Shown piece after piece: positions 1-9,482 of a stretch of DNA of 64,000 bases. Position 1 is the first letter of the stretch. Each line of letters starts with the position of its first letter. The stretch is from Sphingobacteriales bacterium (GTDB taxonomy: Bacteria > Bacteroidota > Bacteroidia > Chitinophagales > Chitinophagaceae), in the NCBI GenBank assembly GCA_016192105.1, contig JACPUV010000006.1, forward strand, positions 1-64,000. Direction: 5' to 3'. Position numbers and translations under genes: made by a program. Under the pieces are notes generated by a model. It ran no database searches, was not told the DNA's origin, and was given only the letters and a program-made list of their open reading frames with translations.

Positions 1-1
1 G

Positions 2-325
2 CTGCGCCAGCAGCGAAAAGAGAGCCTGAAAGCCCGGCAAATGGCCCTGATCAGTAACCAAACGGAGGAGCCGGTGCTTTACGAAATGGTATCGGCAGAA
101 ATCCACCAACAGGTCTTTGCCGCCATCAACCAATTACCCCCCAAATGCCGCCGCATCTTCCACATGCTCTATATGGAGGGGAAGGATTTTCAGCAGATTG
201 CGGCGGAACTACAACTCTCTGTCAGCACCATCCACAACCAGAAAGCCAGGGGTATCCGGCTGCTCAGAGAGCAAATTAACCCCGGCTTTATCACCCTTTT
301 TCTGTTTTTTCTTATTATTTTTTAG
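2..325 (+). CDS. ECF RNA polymerase sigma factor, C-terminal part (starts upstream of the window)
   Basis: The frame is already open at base 2, so only about the last 107 residues are visible. They contain sigma-70 region 4: the segment beginning QLPPKCRRIF followed by a helix-turn-helix (QIAAELQLSVSTIHNQKARG) that contacts the -35 region. The protein ends in a run of hydrophobic residues (ITLFLFFLIIF), a membrane-like tail I have seen in sigma factors of this lineage. A fecR gene starts 54 bases downstream and a susC/susD pair follows, the usual layout of a cell-surface-signalling locus in Bacteroidota. In such loci the sigma factor is held by the FecR anti-sigma protein and released when the TonB-linked receptor binds its ligand. 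Region 2 lies outside the window. Confidence 0.9.
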   Translation: MRQQRKESLKARQMALISNQTEEPVLYEMVSAEIHQQVFAAINQLPPKCRRIFHMLYMEGKDFQQIAAELQLSVSTIHNQKARGIRLLREQINPGFITLFLFFLIIF

Positions 326-379
326 AGAAAAACTGCCTTTTGGTTAATTAACTTACAGGTATAATTATCCAGCAGTACT

Positions 380-1585
380 ATGAGCTATTTATTATCCGAT
401 CATAACAGCGAGGATGCCGACCGCATCAAATTCCTGATTGCCGGCTTTATCCGGGAAACACTGACTGAGCCAGAGCAGGATGAACTGGACGGCTGGGTAT
501 CGGCCAGCGAAGAAAACCTACTGCTTTTTGAAGACCTGACGGACGAAAATGATGTGGAAGAAAACCTTAAGTTCTTAGACAAAGTAAATACCGAAAAGGC
601 CCTGCGTCGCATTAAAGTAAAGATAGGGATGGAAAAGAAAACAGTGAGAGCAACCAGGCTCTGGTCTTACGGGATTGCCGCTTCTGTAATCCTGGCTATC
701 GGGGTATTTGCCTTTTTTAAACTCAACAGGCAGGGAAGAGGTAAGGATGTAGAAAAGGCAATTGTAAGTCAACCGGATATTGCTCCCGGTGGCAATAAAG
801 CAGTGCTGACGACGGCCGATGGAAGTACTATTTCCCTCACCGATGCCGCCAAGGGCTTTTTGCGTAATGAATTTGGTACGGCTATTACAAAAACTGCCAC
901 AGGGGAACTGACCTATACTGCCGGAAACTCCCCACAGGGAACTGGAACCACTTTTAATACATTAAGTACACCCCCGGGGGGGCAGTATAAAGTAGTGCTG
1001 CCGGATGGCAGTAAGGTATGGCTGAATGCAGTTTCTTCATTAAAATATCCCACAGCTTTTACAGGGCCAGACAGAACGGTGGAACTGACCGGGGAAGCAT
1101 ATTTTGAAGTTACTAAAAACAGGGTCCTTCCGTTTAAAGTAAAATTACCGGACGCTTCAGTGGTGGAAGTGCTGGGTACTTCATTTAATGTAATGACCTA
1201 TGGAGATGAAATAAACCAACAGACCACCCTGATCGAGGGTTCTGTAAAACTGTCCAGGAGCAATAAAGAAATCATTATCAAACCCGGTGAACAGGCATTG
1301 GTGGATAAAGAAGGAAAGTTGAGTATCAACCGGTCGGTCAATATCGGTGAAATTACGGCCTGGAAGGAAGGAAATTTTGATTTCCGTAATGCTTCCATTG
1401 AAACCATTATGCGGCAGGTCCAGCGCTGGTATGACGTGGAAGTTGTTTACCAGGCAAGGATCAACCATGAATTTACCGCCGATGTATCCCGGGGTGAGCC
1501 GGTATCCCAATTACTGCGGCTGCTGGAACTGACCAACCGGGTGCATTTTAAGATCGAAAACAAAAGAATTTATGTATTACCCTGA
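380..1585 (+). CDS. FecR-family anti-sigma factor
   Basis: This 401-residue protein has the three-part build of Bacteroidota FecR proteins. A cytoplasmic N-terminal part of about 90 residues should bind the sigma factor. One membrane helix lies near residues 95-114. A periplasmic FecR domain at about 195-290 includes VVLPDGSKVWLN and the segment around LTGEAYFEV. A C-terminal DUF4974-type domain at about 330-400 includes IETIMRQVQRWYDVEVVY. By family knowledge it passes a signal from the SusC-type receptor (next gene, with an STN domain) to the ECF sigma factor encoded just upstream. The gene sits between sigma and susC on the same strand, which supports one regulatory unit. Confidence 0.93.
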   Translation: MSYLLSDHNSEDADRIKFLIAGFIRETLTEPEQDELDGWVSASEENLLLFEDLTDENDVEENLKFLDKVNTEKALRRIKVKIGMEKKTVRATRLWSYGIAASVILAIGVFAFFKLNRQGRGKDVEKAIVSQPDIAPGGNKAVLTTADGSTISLTDAAKGFLRNEFGTAITKTATGELTYTAGNSPQGTGTTFNTLSTPPGGQYKVVLPDGSKVWLNAVSSLKYPTAFTGPDRTVELTGEAYFEVTKNRVLPFKVKLPDASVVEVLGTSFNVMTYGDEINQQTTLIEGSVKLSRSNKEIIIKPGEQALVDKEGKLSINRSVNIGEITAWKEGNFDFRNASIETIMRQVQRWYDVEVVYQARINHEFTADVSRGEPVSQLLRLLELTNRVHFKIENKRIYVLP

Positions 1586-1737
1586 CGGATAGGCAAGCGA
1601 GGGTCAGCCCAATAAAAACCGCCCCGACGGCTATCGGAGCGGCTAAAGTTCGGGTTAACCCTTTTCATCAACTATGAGGTACAACGAATTAAGAAAAACC
1701 CAAACCTGTCCCGGGGTTACCGGGATAAGACAAATTT

Positions 1738-4700
1738 ATGAAATTTAAGGATTTTGCCGCCCATCCCCCGGGGTTAAGGAAAAAGCTCAGGATAACCTTA
1801 TTTACTATGAAACTTCTAGCTATTCTCACTACGGCTGCATGCCTGCAGGCGGCAGCCCATGGATATGCGCAAAGCATTAGTCTTACCCTGCGCAACGCCC
1901 ATATAGAAACAGCTTTCAGGGAAATAAAAAGGCAGACCGGGTACCGGTTTGTTTATACCAAAGCGGAAATGCAGGCTTCCAGGCCGGTTACCCTCCAGGT
2001 GAGTAAAAAGCCCTTACAGGAGGTTTTAGAACTTCTTTTTGCCGACCAACCCCTGGAATACGTGGTAGAAGCCAGCCATGTGGTTATCCGGCAAAAAAGG
2101 GAAACGGTTTCCAAAGCTATTCCTCCGGTTGAGATCCGTGGGAGAGTGATTACGGAAGAAGGACTTGCACTTACCGGGGCAAGTGTGGTTATTAAAGGTT
2201 CGGGTACCGGCGCTTCCACCAATGCTTCCGGAGAGTTTTCTCTCCCGGGTATAAAGGAGACGGATGTGCTGGTCATTTCCTCGGTTGGTTACCTGACCCG
2301 TGAAGTTACCGTTGGGAAGCAGACCCAGCTATTAATAGTGCTATCGCTGGTTGTAAACAGCCTTGACGAAACTGTAGTGATAGCCTATGGCAAGACCACC
2401 AAGAGATTGAATACAGGGAGTGTTGGCCGGGTTAGCGCTGAACAAATCGCAAAGCAGCCGGTTTCCAACCCCCTGGCGGCCCTGCAGGGAAGGGTGCCAG
2501 GTCTATTAGTCACTCAATCAAATGGTTATAATGGAAGCGGGTTCGCCATCCTGATAAGGGGGCAGCAATCTTTGCTACAGGGATCCGAGCCGTTTATTCT
2601 GATTGATGGGGTGCCAGCCGTAAATGGCAATAATGCCATAAACCAGATTAATAATGCGGGCTTTCAATTGAGCCCCCTAAACAGCCTTAACCCCGCGGAT
2701 ATTGAGAGTATTGAGGTATTGAAGGATGCAGACGCTACAGCTTTATATGGAAGCAGGGGGGCGAACGGGGTTATACTGATCACCACCAAAAAAGGGAAGG
2801 CAGGTAGGACCTCTTTTCAGTTTAATTTTTACACAGGCGCCAGCAGGGTCACCCGGACTATGGATATGCTTGATACCAAGAGTTACCTGGCCATGCGAAG
2901 GGAAGCGTTTGCTAATGATAATGTCCTGGCCAATTCGGTTAATGCGCCTGATATATTTGTATTCGATACAACAAGGTTTACTGATTTCAAAAAATCGTTA
3001 ATTGGCGGAACCGCCCATACCCTTCATACGGATTTTGGGATTAATGGAGGCACGGAAAATACCCAATTCAGGGTCAATACGGGGTATCACCGGGAGTCCA
3101 CAGTACTTCCAACAACACTTGCCAATGAACGGTTTTCGGTTTTTACCAGCGTCAATCATACTAATAAGCGGAAGAATTTTTCCCTGAATTTTTCAAGCGG
3201 GTATTCCTTCAATAAAGATAAACTGCCCGCCGTTGATTTATCCCAGTATATCAACCTTCCGCCTCATCTTAGTTTGTATGACTCTTTGGGTAACCCGAAC
3301 TGGAGAGAAGGGACCCTTACTTTCCGAAGCCTGCAACTTACTAACCCCCTGGCGCAATTAAATGCAAGATACCGGGGAGATTTCCAGAACCTGACGGGTA
3401 ATCTCCAGGTCAGTTATGAGGCTGTAAAAGGATTTATTTTACGATTAAGTGCGGGGTTTAATTCCATGTCCGGGGATGAAATCAAAACCCATCCATCCGG
3501 GTCAATAGACCCTGCTTTTACAAGTACGACTCCTTTTTCATTCTTTGCCAATAATAACAGGAGGGGCTGGATAGCAGAGCCCCAGGTGGAAGTTAACCGG
3601 AAAATCAGTAAGGGAAGATTATCAGTTATGGCGGGAGCCACATTCCAGGAATCAGTCAATTCGTCTGTATCGATTTCGGGGAGCAACTATACGAATGACT
3701 TGTTGTTGGCTTCTGTAAGCGGGGCTGGTATCGTAACGGCAGATAATGCCCGCTTACAATATAAGTATAACGCTTTTTTTGGGAGGATCCATTATAATTA
3801 CTCAGACAAGTACCTTCTGAACCTAACCGGGAGGAGGGATGGCTCAAGCCGCTTTGGTCCCGGTCGTCAATTTGCCAATTTTGGAGCTATTGGCCTGGGC
3901 TGGGTCTTTTCAAAGGAGGCATTTTTCAGCAAAATGCTAAAGGCTATCAGTTTTGGTAAAGTACGCTTTAGTCATGGAGTTACGGGAAACGACCAGATTG
4001 GGGATTATCAATACCTGGATACCTGGAGCAGTAACCAACAGACATACCAGGGTGTATCTACACTTAATCCTTCCCGTTTATATAACCCGGTCTATTCATG
4101 GGAAGAAAACAGAAAAACAGAAATTGGCCTCGACCTGGGTTTAATGAAGGACCGGGTACTGCTGACCGCTAACTTTTATCTTAACCGCTCCGGCAACCAA
4201 CTTATCAACTACAGCCTCCCTATTCAGACTGGTTTTAATTCGATCAGTAAAAACCTGCCGGCACTTATTGAGAACCGGGGTTTTGAATTGGAGATCAATA
4301 GCAAAAATATATTACAGAAAAAGTTTACCTGGGTGACTTCCTTTCACCTGACAATGCCCCGAAACAAGGTTATTGATTTCCCCGGACTCAGCAGTTCCAC
4401 CTATGCCAATACCTATATTATAGGAAGATCAGTCAATGCCAGGGCCCGGTATGAATTTCTTGGGGTTAATCCACAAAGCGGGGTTTATGAATTTACGGAT
4501 GCCAACAGGGATGGTATTATTAACCTGGAGGACAGGATAGCAATCGTTGATCCTGATCCACGGTTTTACGGGGGTTTTTTCAATAGCATAAAATATCATT
4601 CATTTTCCCTGGATTTGTTTTTTGAGTTCCGTAAGCAGACAGGCAGGAATTATCTTGCCGGGTTGAATGTGCCCGGGTATCGCTATATCAACCAACCGGT

Positions 4701-5043
4701 GATCGTGCGGGAGCGGTGGACGCAGGCCGGTGACCTGGCCCCGGTTCAGCGGTTTACGGCGGTTACCAGCAGCGCTGCTTACCAGGCGGCAACCAGTCTA
4801 TTGGGAAATTCTAACGCAATTTATAGTGATGCTTCATTTCTGCGTTGTAAAAATGTTTCTGTTAGCTGGGACTTTCCAGTTATGCTGATCCGAAAAATGG
4901 GTGGGGAGAAGGCCCAGGTCTATGTGCAATGCCAGAATTTATTTGTGATCACTGGTTACAAAGGGGCTGATCCCGAAAATCAAAGCTTGCTGGTATTGCC
5001 TCCTTTGAAAAATATTACAGCCGGACTTCAATTTAATTTTTAA
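1738..5043 (+). CDS. SusC/RagA-type TonB-linked outer-membrane receptor with STN domain
   Basis: The protein is 1101 residues if started at 1738. The ATG at 1807 (MKLLAILTTAACLQ) would put the signal peptide at the very N-terminus and may be the real start. After the signal peptide comes an STN domain (about 47-115), then a carboxypeptidase-regulatory-like beta sandwich, a plug carrying the SusC motif IEVLKDADATALYGSRGANG, and a long beta-barrel ending in an aromatic residue (LQFNF). SusC proteins import ligands across the outer membrane with a SusD lid, using TonB energy. The STN domain fits signal transfer to the FecR protein encoded upstream. susD follows 4 bases downstream. The substrate cannot be told from sequence. 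Confidence 0.95.
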   Translation: MKFKDFAAHPPGLRKKLRITLFTMKLLAILTTAACLQAAAHGYAQSISLTLRNAHIETAFREIKRQTGYRFVYTKAEMQASRPVTLQVSKKPLQEVLELLFADQPLEYVVEASHVVIRQKRETVSKAIPPVEIRGRVITEEGLALTGASVVIKGSGTGASTNASGEFSLPGIKETDVLVISSVGYLTREVTVGKQTQLLIVLSLVVNSLDETVVIAYGKTTKRLNTGSVGRVSAEQIAKQPVSNPLAALQGRVPGLLVTQSNGYNGSGFAILIRGQQSLLQGSEPFILIDGVPAVNGNNAINQINNAGFQLSPLNSLNPADIESIEVLKDADATALYGSRGANGVILITTKKGKAGRTSFQFNFYTGASRVTRTMDMLDTKSYLAMRREAFANDNVLANSVNAPDIFVFDTTRFTDFKKSLIGGTAHTLHTDFGINGGTENTQFRVNTGYHRESTVLPTTLANERFSVFTSVNHTNKRKNFSLNFSSGYSFNKDKLPAVDLSQYINLPPHLSLYDSLGNPNWREGTLTFRSLQLTNPLAQLNARYRGDFQNLTGNLQVSYEAVKGFILRLSAGFNSMSGDEIKTHPSGSIDPAFTSTTPFSFFANNNRRGWIAEPQVEVNRKISKGRLSVMAGATFQESVNSSVSISGSNYTNDLLLASVSGAGIVTADNARLQYKYNAFFGRIHYNYSDKYLLNLTGRRDGSSRFGPGRQFANFGAIGLGWVFSKEAFFSKMLKAISFGKVRFSHGVTGNDQIGDYQYLDTWSSNQQTYQGVSTLNPSRLYNPVYSWEENRKTEIGLDLGLMKDRVLLTANFYLNRSGNQLINYSLPIQTGFNSISKNLPALIENRGFELEINSKNILQKKFTWVTSFHLTMPRNKVIDFPGLSSSTYANTYIIGRSVNARARYEFLGVNPQSGVYEFTDANRDGIINLEDRIAIVDPDPRFYGGFFNSIKYHSFSLDLFFEFRKQTGRNYLAGLNVPGYRYINQPVIVRERWTQAGDLAPVQRFTAVTSSAAYQAATSLLGNSNAIYSDASFLRCKNVSVSWDFPVMLIRKMGGEKAQVYVQCQNLFVITGYKGADPENQSLLVLPPLKNITAGLQFNF

Positions 5044-5047
5044 AATT

Positions 5048-6418
5048 ATGAAACCATTATACAGACTATTAATTTCACTTGCCGGAAGTGTTTTATTACT
5101 CGGCTCATGCCGGAAATTTGTGGAAATTGAACCTGCGCCAAATTTAATTGAGACGCAGAAGATATTTGAAAATAAAAGTACAGCACTCTCGGCTGTTTCG
5201 TCGGTGTATGCGCAGATGCGTTTTTCGGCAAGATCCCTGACCAATGGAGGGCTTTCTGTTTTTGGCGGACTTTTAGCCGATGAACTGTATAATACGGTTT
5301 CCAGCCCGAGTGCAGATCCATTCTTAAATAATAATTTGCTGTCCAATAATGCTATTGTTACTACCGATTTCTGGAGTTCGGCCTATTCGAATATTTACCG
5401 GATCAATGCCATACTTGAAGCGCTGCCCCAGTCGGTGAGCCTTCCCGATACCCTTCGCAGACAACTGATGGGAGAAATGAAGGTAACACGGGCACTCTAT
5501 TACTTTTACCTGGTTAATCTTTTCGGGGATGTCCCCCTTGTTACCAACACTGATTATGAAAGGAATGCCATTGCTGGAAGAACGGCAACGGACAGCATTT
5601 ACAGGTTTCTGGTCGCGGAGCTAACTGAAGCAAAGACGATGTTAAGAATTGCCTACCCAAGCATTCAAAGGACCCGGCCAAATTTATACACGGCTTCCTG
5701 CCTGCTTTCAAGAGTCTATTTATACCTGCAGAACTGGGAGCAAGCAAAAGTGGAATCTTTCGCCGTTATTGCGGCTGGTATATACTCCCTGAACCCGAAC
5801 CTGAATGCCTGTTTTCAGATTTCCAGTAACGAAACGATATGGCAGGTTGCCAGTGATAATTCAAATAGTTCTGAGGGTTCCTTTTTTTTACCTTCTTCTT
5901 CTTCGGTAAGGCCGCAATATGCAATGGCAGATCAATTACTGAATCAATTTGAGACGGGAGATCTGCGAAAGTTAAATTGGTTGCGCAAGAATACTGTAGC
6001 GGGCCGTGACTATTACTATCCGGCAAAATTTAAGGACCGGTCCGCCGGTCCCGTTACGGAATATGATATAGTCTTCAGGCTGGCGGAGCAATATTTGATC
6101 AGGGCAGAGTCCAATATCCAACTGGGCGACCCGGCAGGTGCACTGGAAGATATAAATATTTTGCGTGGTAGGGCCGGGTTACCCTTTTTGGCGACTATTG
6201 ATAATTCGGAACTACGGGATGCTGTTTTCAAAGAAAGACAGACAGAGCTTTTTGCGGAATGGGGGCATCGCTGGCTGGATCTGAAAAGGACAGGAATGGC
6301 CAATGCCGTATTAAGTGTGGTAAAAGGCGCTAACTGGCAATTTACCGACGCGTTAATGCCAATACCTTTTTTGCAATTGCAAGTTAATCCAAATTTGAAC
6401 CAGAACCCGGGGTACTAA
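5048..6418 (+). CDS. SusD/RagB-family outer-membrane lipoprotein
   Basis: This 456-residue protein begins with a lipoprotein signal peptide whose lipobox is LLLGSC, so it is probably lipidated at that cysteine and exposed on the cell surface. The rest matches the RagB/SusD fold: helical TPR-like repeats (for example the region around RALYYFYLVNLFGDVPLV) and the family C-terminus (RQTELFAEWGHRWLDLKR, then PIPFLQLQVNPNLNQNPGY). SusD proteins form the ligand-binding lid over a SusC channel. It lies 4 bases after the susC gene, so the two are surely co-transcribed. No glycosidase follows, so the pair may serve a non-glycan substrate such as peptides, but that is inference. Confidence 0.95.
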   Translation: MKPLYRLLISLAGSVLLLGSCRKFVEIEPAPNLIETQKIFENKSTALSAVSSVYAQMRFSARSLTNGGLSVFGGLLADELYNTVSSPSADPFLNNNLLSNNAIVTTDFWSSAYSNIYRINAILEALPQSVSLPDTLRRQLMGEMKVTRALYYFYLVNLFGDVPLVTNTDYERNAIAGRTATDSIYRFLVAELTEAKTMLRIAYPSIQRTRPNLYTASCLLSRVYLYLQNWEQAKVESFAVIAAGIYSLNPNLNACFQISSNETIWQVASDNSNSSEGSFFLPSSSSVRPQYAMADQLLNQFETGDLRKLNWLRKNTVAGRDYYYPAKFKDRSAGPVTEYDIVFRLAEQYLIRAESNIQLGDPAGALEDINILRGRAGLPFLATIDNSELRDAVFKERQTELFAEWGHRWLDLKRTGMANAVLSVVKGANWQFTDALMPIPFLQLQVNPNLNQNPGY

Positions 6419-6435
6419 TTTTTCAATTTAATTTA

Positions 6436-7755
6436 ATGAAACTAAAATATAAATGCCTCTTAACCGGGGTAGTCCTTCTTTTGCATGTTTCAAACGGTGT
6501 ATCCCAACCTTTTGAACAAGGTGACAGGGTTCCGGATATCAGGTTAAGCCAGATTTTTAATTTCGCGGGCGCCCCGATACAGTTATCCAGTATAAAAGGT
6601 AAGCTGATCATTTTTGATTTCTGGGATTTTTCCTGCATTTCCTGTATTAAGGCTTTTCCGGAGATTGATATGCTTCAGAAGAAATTTAAAGAGCGGGTTC
6701 AGTTTTTCCTGGTGAATAAGCAAACTGTGGCGGAAACCCGCAATTTCCTTGCAAAGCGACCTAAGCTAATGGTGCCGGAAGTTCCATTTATTTGCCAGGA
6801 CAATGTGCTGGCTAATAAATGGTTTCCTCATGAGGGAAAACCCTTTCATGTATGGATCGACAGCAATTTCAGGGTTCGCTATTTATTGTCTGGTCATAAT
6901 ACCACGGCTGAACGTATTGACAGTTTTCTGAATTCTAAGGTGATATATCCCCAGGCATATTTAAGCAAGAGATATATTTCAACTCTTATTGATTCAGCCC
7001 TGGCGAATAAGGTTTTGTACAATTCCGTTATTACCCGAAGTATTCCAAATGTAAAGGTACAGTCGCCCTGGCAAAACGGATCCTTGTCCGTTATTACAGC
7101 CGATTGTCAATCCCTGCCTGAATTGCTGGTTACTGCTTTCAATGAAAATGGGAAATATAATTTCGCGCGCCCGGGCAGGTTAAGAGTAGAACTGGAAGAT
7201 TCCCTGTCCTACAGGAGACCCACAAATATGAATTTGCTGGATGCCTGGGAACTCGAGAAATGCTATAATTATGAACTGGTGGTGCCGGCCCATCTTAAAG
7301 ATTCAAGGTATGCGCTGATGCGCCAGGAAATTTGCCGTTACTTTGATGTGGAGGCCTTTGTGGAAAGAAGAAAGATGCCGGGAATTGTAATTTTTGCGGA
7401 TAGTAATATTTTCAGGCTTGCCACGAAGGGAGGGCGGGTAGAAAAAGGATTTGGCCAGGCAAGCTTTACTTCAGTCCGTCGGGATAGTATCCGGTCACTC
7501 CGGAATGTGCCGTATTCATTTTTAAGTGATAAATTGGTCTATTATTTTGAGTCCAATTTTAAAAAACCTGTGATTGATCAGATTAAATTTGAAGGTAATG
7601 TAGATATAGATTTTGAAGGGAGAATTTTAGATGAACCGGATTTTCAGCGAATAGGGGCTGCGTTAAAGAAGTATGGTATTGTTGTCAGAGAGGAACAACT
7701 GGAGACGGAGGTGCTGATAATCAGGAAAAGATGTGGTCAGTCTCCAGGACACTAA
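6436..7755 (+). CDS. exported TlpA-like thioredoxin-fold protein with DUF3738-like C-terminus
   Basis: This 439-residue protein has an N-terminal signal peptide (about 1-23) and then a TlpA/peroxiredoxin-like thioredoxin domain (about 28-165). The active-site pair is C67-I-S-C70 in the stretch IIFDFWDFSCISC. TlpA-like proteins act in the periplasm as thiol-disulfide reductants. The C-terminal half, roughly 210-439, ends with a region (ALKKYGIVVREEQLETEVLIIRKR is its core, about 412-435) that resembles the DUF3738/TIGR03435 family, whose role is unknown. The gene follows susD by 17 bases, so it belongs to the sigma-FecR-SusCD unit. Such thioredoxin genes are frequent companions of SusCD pairs in Sphingobacteriia and Chitinophagia. 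The DUF3738 assignment is by eye and less sure than the thioredoxin domain. Confidence 0.82.
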   Translation: MKLKYKCLLTGVVLLLHVSNGVSQPFEQGDRVPDIRLSQIFNFAGAPIQLSSIKGKLIIFDFWDFSCISCIKAFPEIDMLQKKFKERVQFFLVNKQTVAETRNFLAKRPKLMVPEVPFICQDNVLANKWFPHEGKPFHVWIDSNFRVRYLLSGHNTTAERIDSFLNSKVIYPQAYLSKRYISTLIDSALANKVLYNSVITRSIPNVKVQSPWQNGSLSVITADCQSLPELLVTAFNENGKYNFARPGRLRVELEDSLSYRRPTNMNLLDAWELEKCYNYELVVPAHLKDSRYALMRQEICRYFDVEAFVERRKMPGIVIFADSNIFRLATKGGRVEKGFGQASFTSVRRDSIRSLRNVPYSFLSDKLVYYFESNFKKPVIDQIKFEGNVDIDFEGRILDEPDFQRIGAALKKYGIVVREEQLETEVLIIRKRCGQSPGH

Positions 7756-7763
7756 CCACATCT
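7729..7763. terminator. hairpin between convergent genes, possible terminator
   Basis: Arms AGATGTGGT (7729-7737) and ACCACATCT (7755-7763) are perfect complements, extended inward by AGT/ACT. The hairpin overlaps the stop codon of the TlpA-like gene and lies between it and the convergent DUF6520-like gene. No strong T-run follows on either strand, so it may only mark the 3' ends. Confidence 0.4.
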
Positions 7764-7773
7764 GTCTTACAGG

Positions 7774-8082
7774 TTAATTAGTTTTATTTACATAATTATC
7801 GCCCTGTGAAGAAGGCACCGGGTCTCCAAATCCCAGCGAGGCATCATCAGAGCCAGCAATACACAATGTGGAGGTGAGATCCTGGCAATTGGTCAGGTTT
7901 CCCATTGCGGTTAATTTGTCCACTTTAGTGGTATTCAGCCTGGGGCCATCTACCTGGTTGTTTTCAATGGGATACCAGTAATAGGTCCCGGTTGTATTTG
8001 CTTTTTCCTTATTCAGGATGGTAAAAGCGGAGAAACTGATTGCCAGGAGAAGGGCCATGAACCCTACAAGATACTTTTTCAT
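7774..8082 (-). CDS. small exported protein, DUF6520-like
   Basis: This 102-residue protein begins MKKYLVGFMALLLAISFSAF, a clear signal or anchor segment, and the mature part is small and polar. I take the ATG at 8082; an ATG 36 bases upstream would add a hydrophilic extension before the signal peptide. Two cysteines (C66, C74, in NCQDLTSTLC) could form a disulfide. The size, the TYYWY region and the neighbourhood match the DUF6520 small proteins that sit beside SusCD/thioredoxin loci in this phylum. Their function is unknown. The gene is convergent with the TlpA-like gene, 18 bases apart. A link between its cysteines and the thioredoxin is only inference. Confidence 0.7.
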   Translation of the reverse strand: MKKYLVGFMALLLAISFSAFTILNKEKANTTGTYYWYPIENNQVDGPRLNTTKVDKLTAMGNLTNCQDLTSTLCIAGSDDASLGFGDPVPSSQGDNYVNKTN

Positions 8083-8280
8083 AAACTTTGTTTTTAATTC
8101 AACAATTGACCTACTCATTTATACAGGATTTCGGTTTGCCTGCCTGCCCGGGCCCGGACAGGATTGGATAAGAACTGCTGCGCTAATATAAAGGTGGGGC
8201 GGGTCAGGCAATGACCCAAATAAGACGGTTATGTAAATGGGAGTATTGATTAGGCAATTGGGAGAGAAACGGGTATTCAG

Positions 8281-9270
8281 TTATTTATTCTGCTTTCGCA
8301 AGCGACCGGGAGACTGGCCATAACATTTACGGAAGGCGGTTACAAAGCTGGGCAGGCGGCGGTAGCCAACGTCAAGGGAGATGTTTTTTACCGGCTGATC
8401 AGTTTGTAATAGAAGATCCCTTGCTATTTTCATGCGAACCAGTAGCAGGCAGTCAAAGATGCTCATTTTAAAAAAGTGCCTGAATCCATACTTCAGTTTG
8501 AACTCATTTAAATTTACCTGCTTTGCCAGCTTGCGTATGGATACATGATTTTTGAAGTTACGTTCGATTATCTCCTTTGCCCTATGGAGGGATTGGAGGT
8601 CGGTATCAGAAAACTTAAAGGCTGGTTCGGGCTGGTTGCACAATTGCCGTAAAATTAGGGTGAGAATACCATCGATCGTTTCATCCAGATGCAGTTTAGC
8701 TGTTTTGCCGATATAAGTTAATGAAAGGAGGCGGTCCATTTTATCAAGCAGTTCCTGGCTGGCGACCGCATCCGGTAAATAAAGGTAGGGCCCTGAGTTA
8801 TTTGTATCGGCTACCAGCTTTTCAATTGCGGGGAACAACTCCAAAAATGGAAGCATCATTTGCCTGGAAAAATGAAGTTCGAGAATTTCATACTCCCTGT
8901 TTTTATCATAATAACTAAGGCATTGTCCCTGTTCAGCGTAAATTGCTGCAAAGTGTTTTTCCTTTAGCCGGACTTTCCCAAGACCTTTTAACCGGTAGCA
9001 ATTCCATCCTTTCAGCATAGCCCTGACATAGAGCCCGGGTTCTGCGCAATTTCCCTGTAAAATGACTTTACGCAGGAAGCTAAAGATATTATAGCGGATA
9101 GTGAAGCCAGCAGCGATCAGTTTCTGGATTACGATCGTACCCGGGTAATCGGTAGAGGAGAAGATGTGACTTTGCGGTATTTGCCTACCCGAATAACCAG
9201 CCGGCAACCCCTCTTTTAATGCGATCGGGCCGCCGGGAACCGAGTTTAATTGAATTTTCATAGCAATCAA
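8281..9270 (-). CDS. AraC-family transcriptional regulator
   Basis: This protein has 329 residues (326 if the second ATG, at 9261, is used). The C-terminal 100 residues form a two-part AraC DNA-binding domain: a first helix-turn-helix around SIRKLAKQVNLNEFKLKYGF and a second ending YGQSPGRLRKQNK, the usual family C-terminus. The N-terminal 200 residues resemble the sensor half of PchR-like AraC regulators and contain no motif I can assign to a ligand. It is divergent from the Crp/Fnr-type gene at 9483, with 212 bases between them that probably hold both promoters. It could control the preceding SusCD/DUF6520 locus, which lies next to it, but nothing in the sequence proves this. Confidence 0.88.
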   Translation of the reverse strand: MIAMKIQLNSVPGGPIALKEGLPAGYSGRQIPQSHIFSSTDYPGTIVIQKLIAAGFTIRYNIFSFLRKVILQGNCAEPGLYVRAMLKGWNCYRLKGLGKVRLKEKHFAAIYAEQGQCLSYYDKNREYEILELHFSRQMMLPFLELFPAIEKLVADTNNSGPYLYLPDAVASQELLDKMDRLLSLTYIGKTAKLHLDETIDGILTLILRQLCNQPEPAFKFSDTDLQSLHRAKEIIERNFKNHVSIRKLAKQVNLNEFKLKYGFRHFFKMSIFDCLLLVRMKIARDLLLQTDQPVKNISLDVGYRRLPSFVTAFRKCYGQSPGRLRKQNK

Positions 9271-9482
9271 GGTTTGTAAAAAAAGGGTTTGTTCTTACAA
9301 TTTAAAAGAAAACCGCTATTTAGCCAATGATAATTATTTCATGCCAGCTTTCCGGATAATCCCGATTGCGAAACAATTTATCCTGTTTGAGAAGCTATTT
9401 CTGGTTTTGAAATAGTAAATTCAATTTTCAGCCAAGTAAATTCGTTGCGGATATTATCTGTAGACGAGCTAAAGTTGAATGT

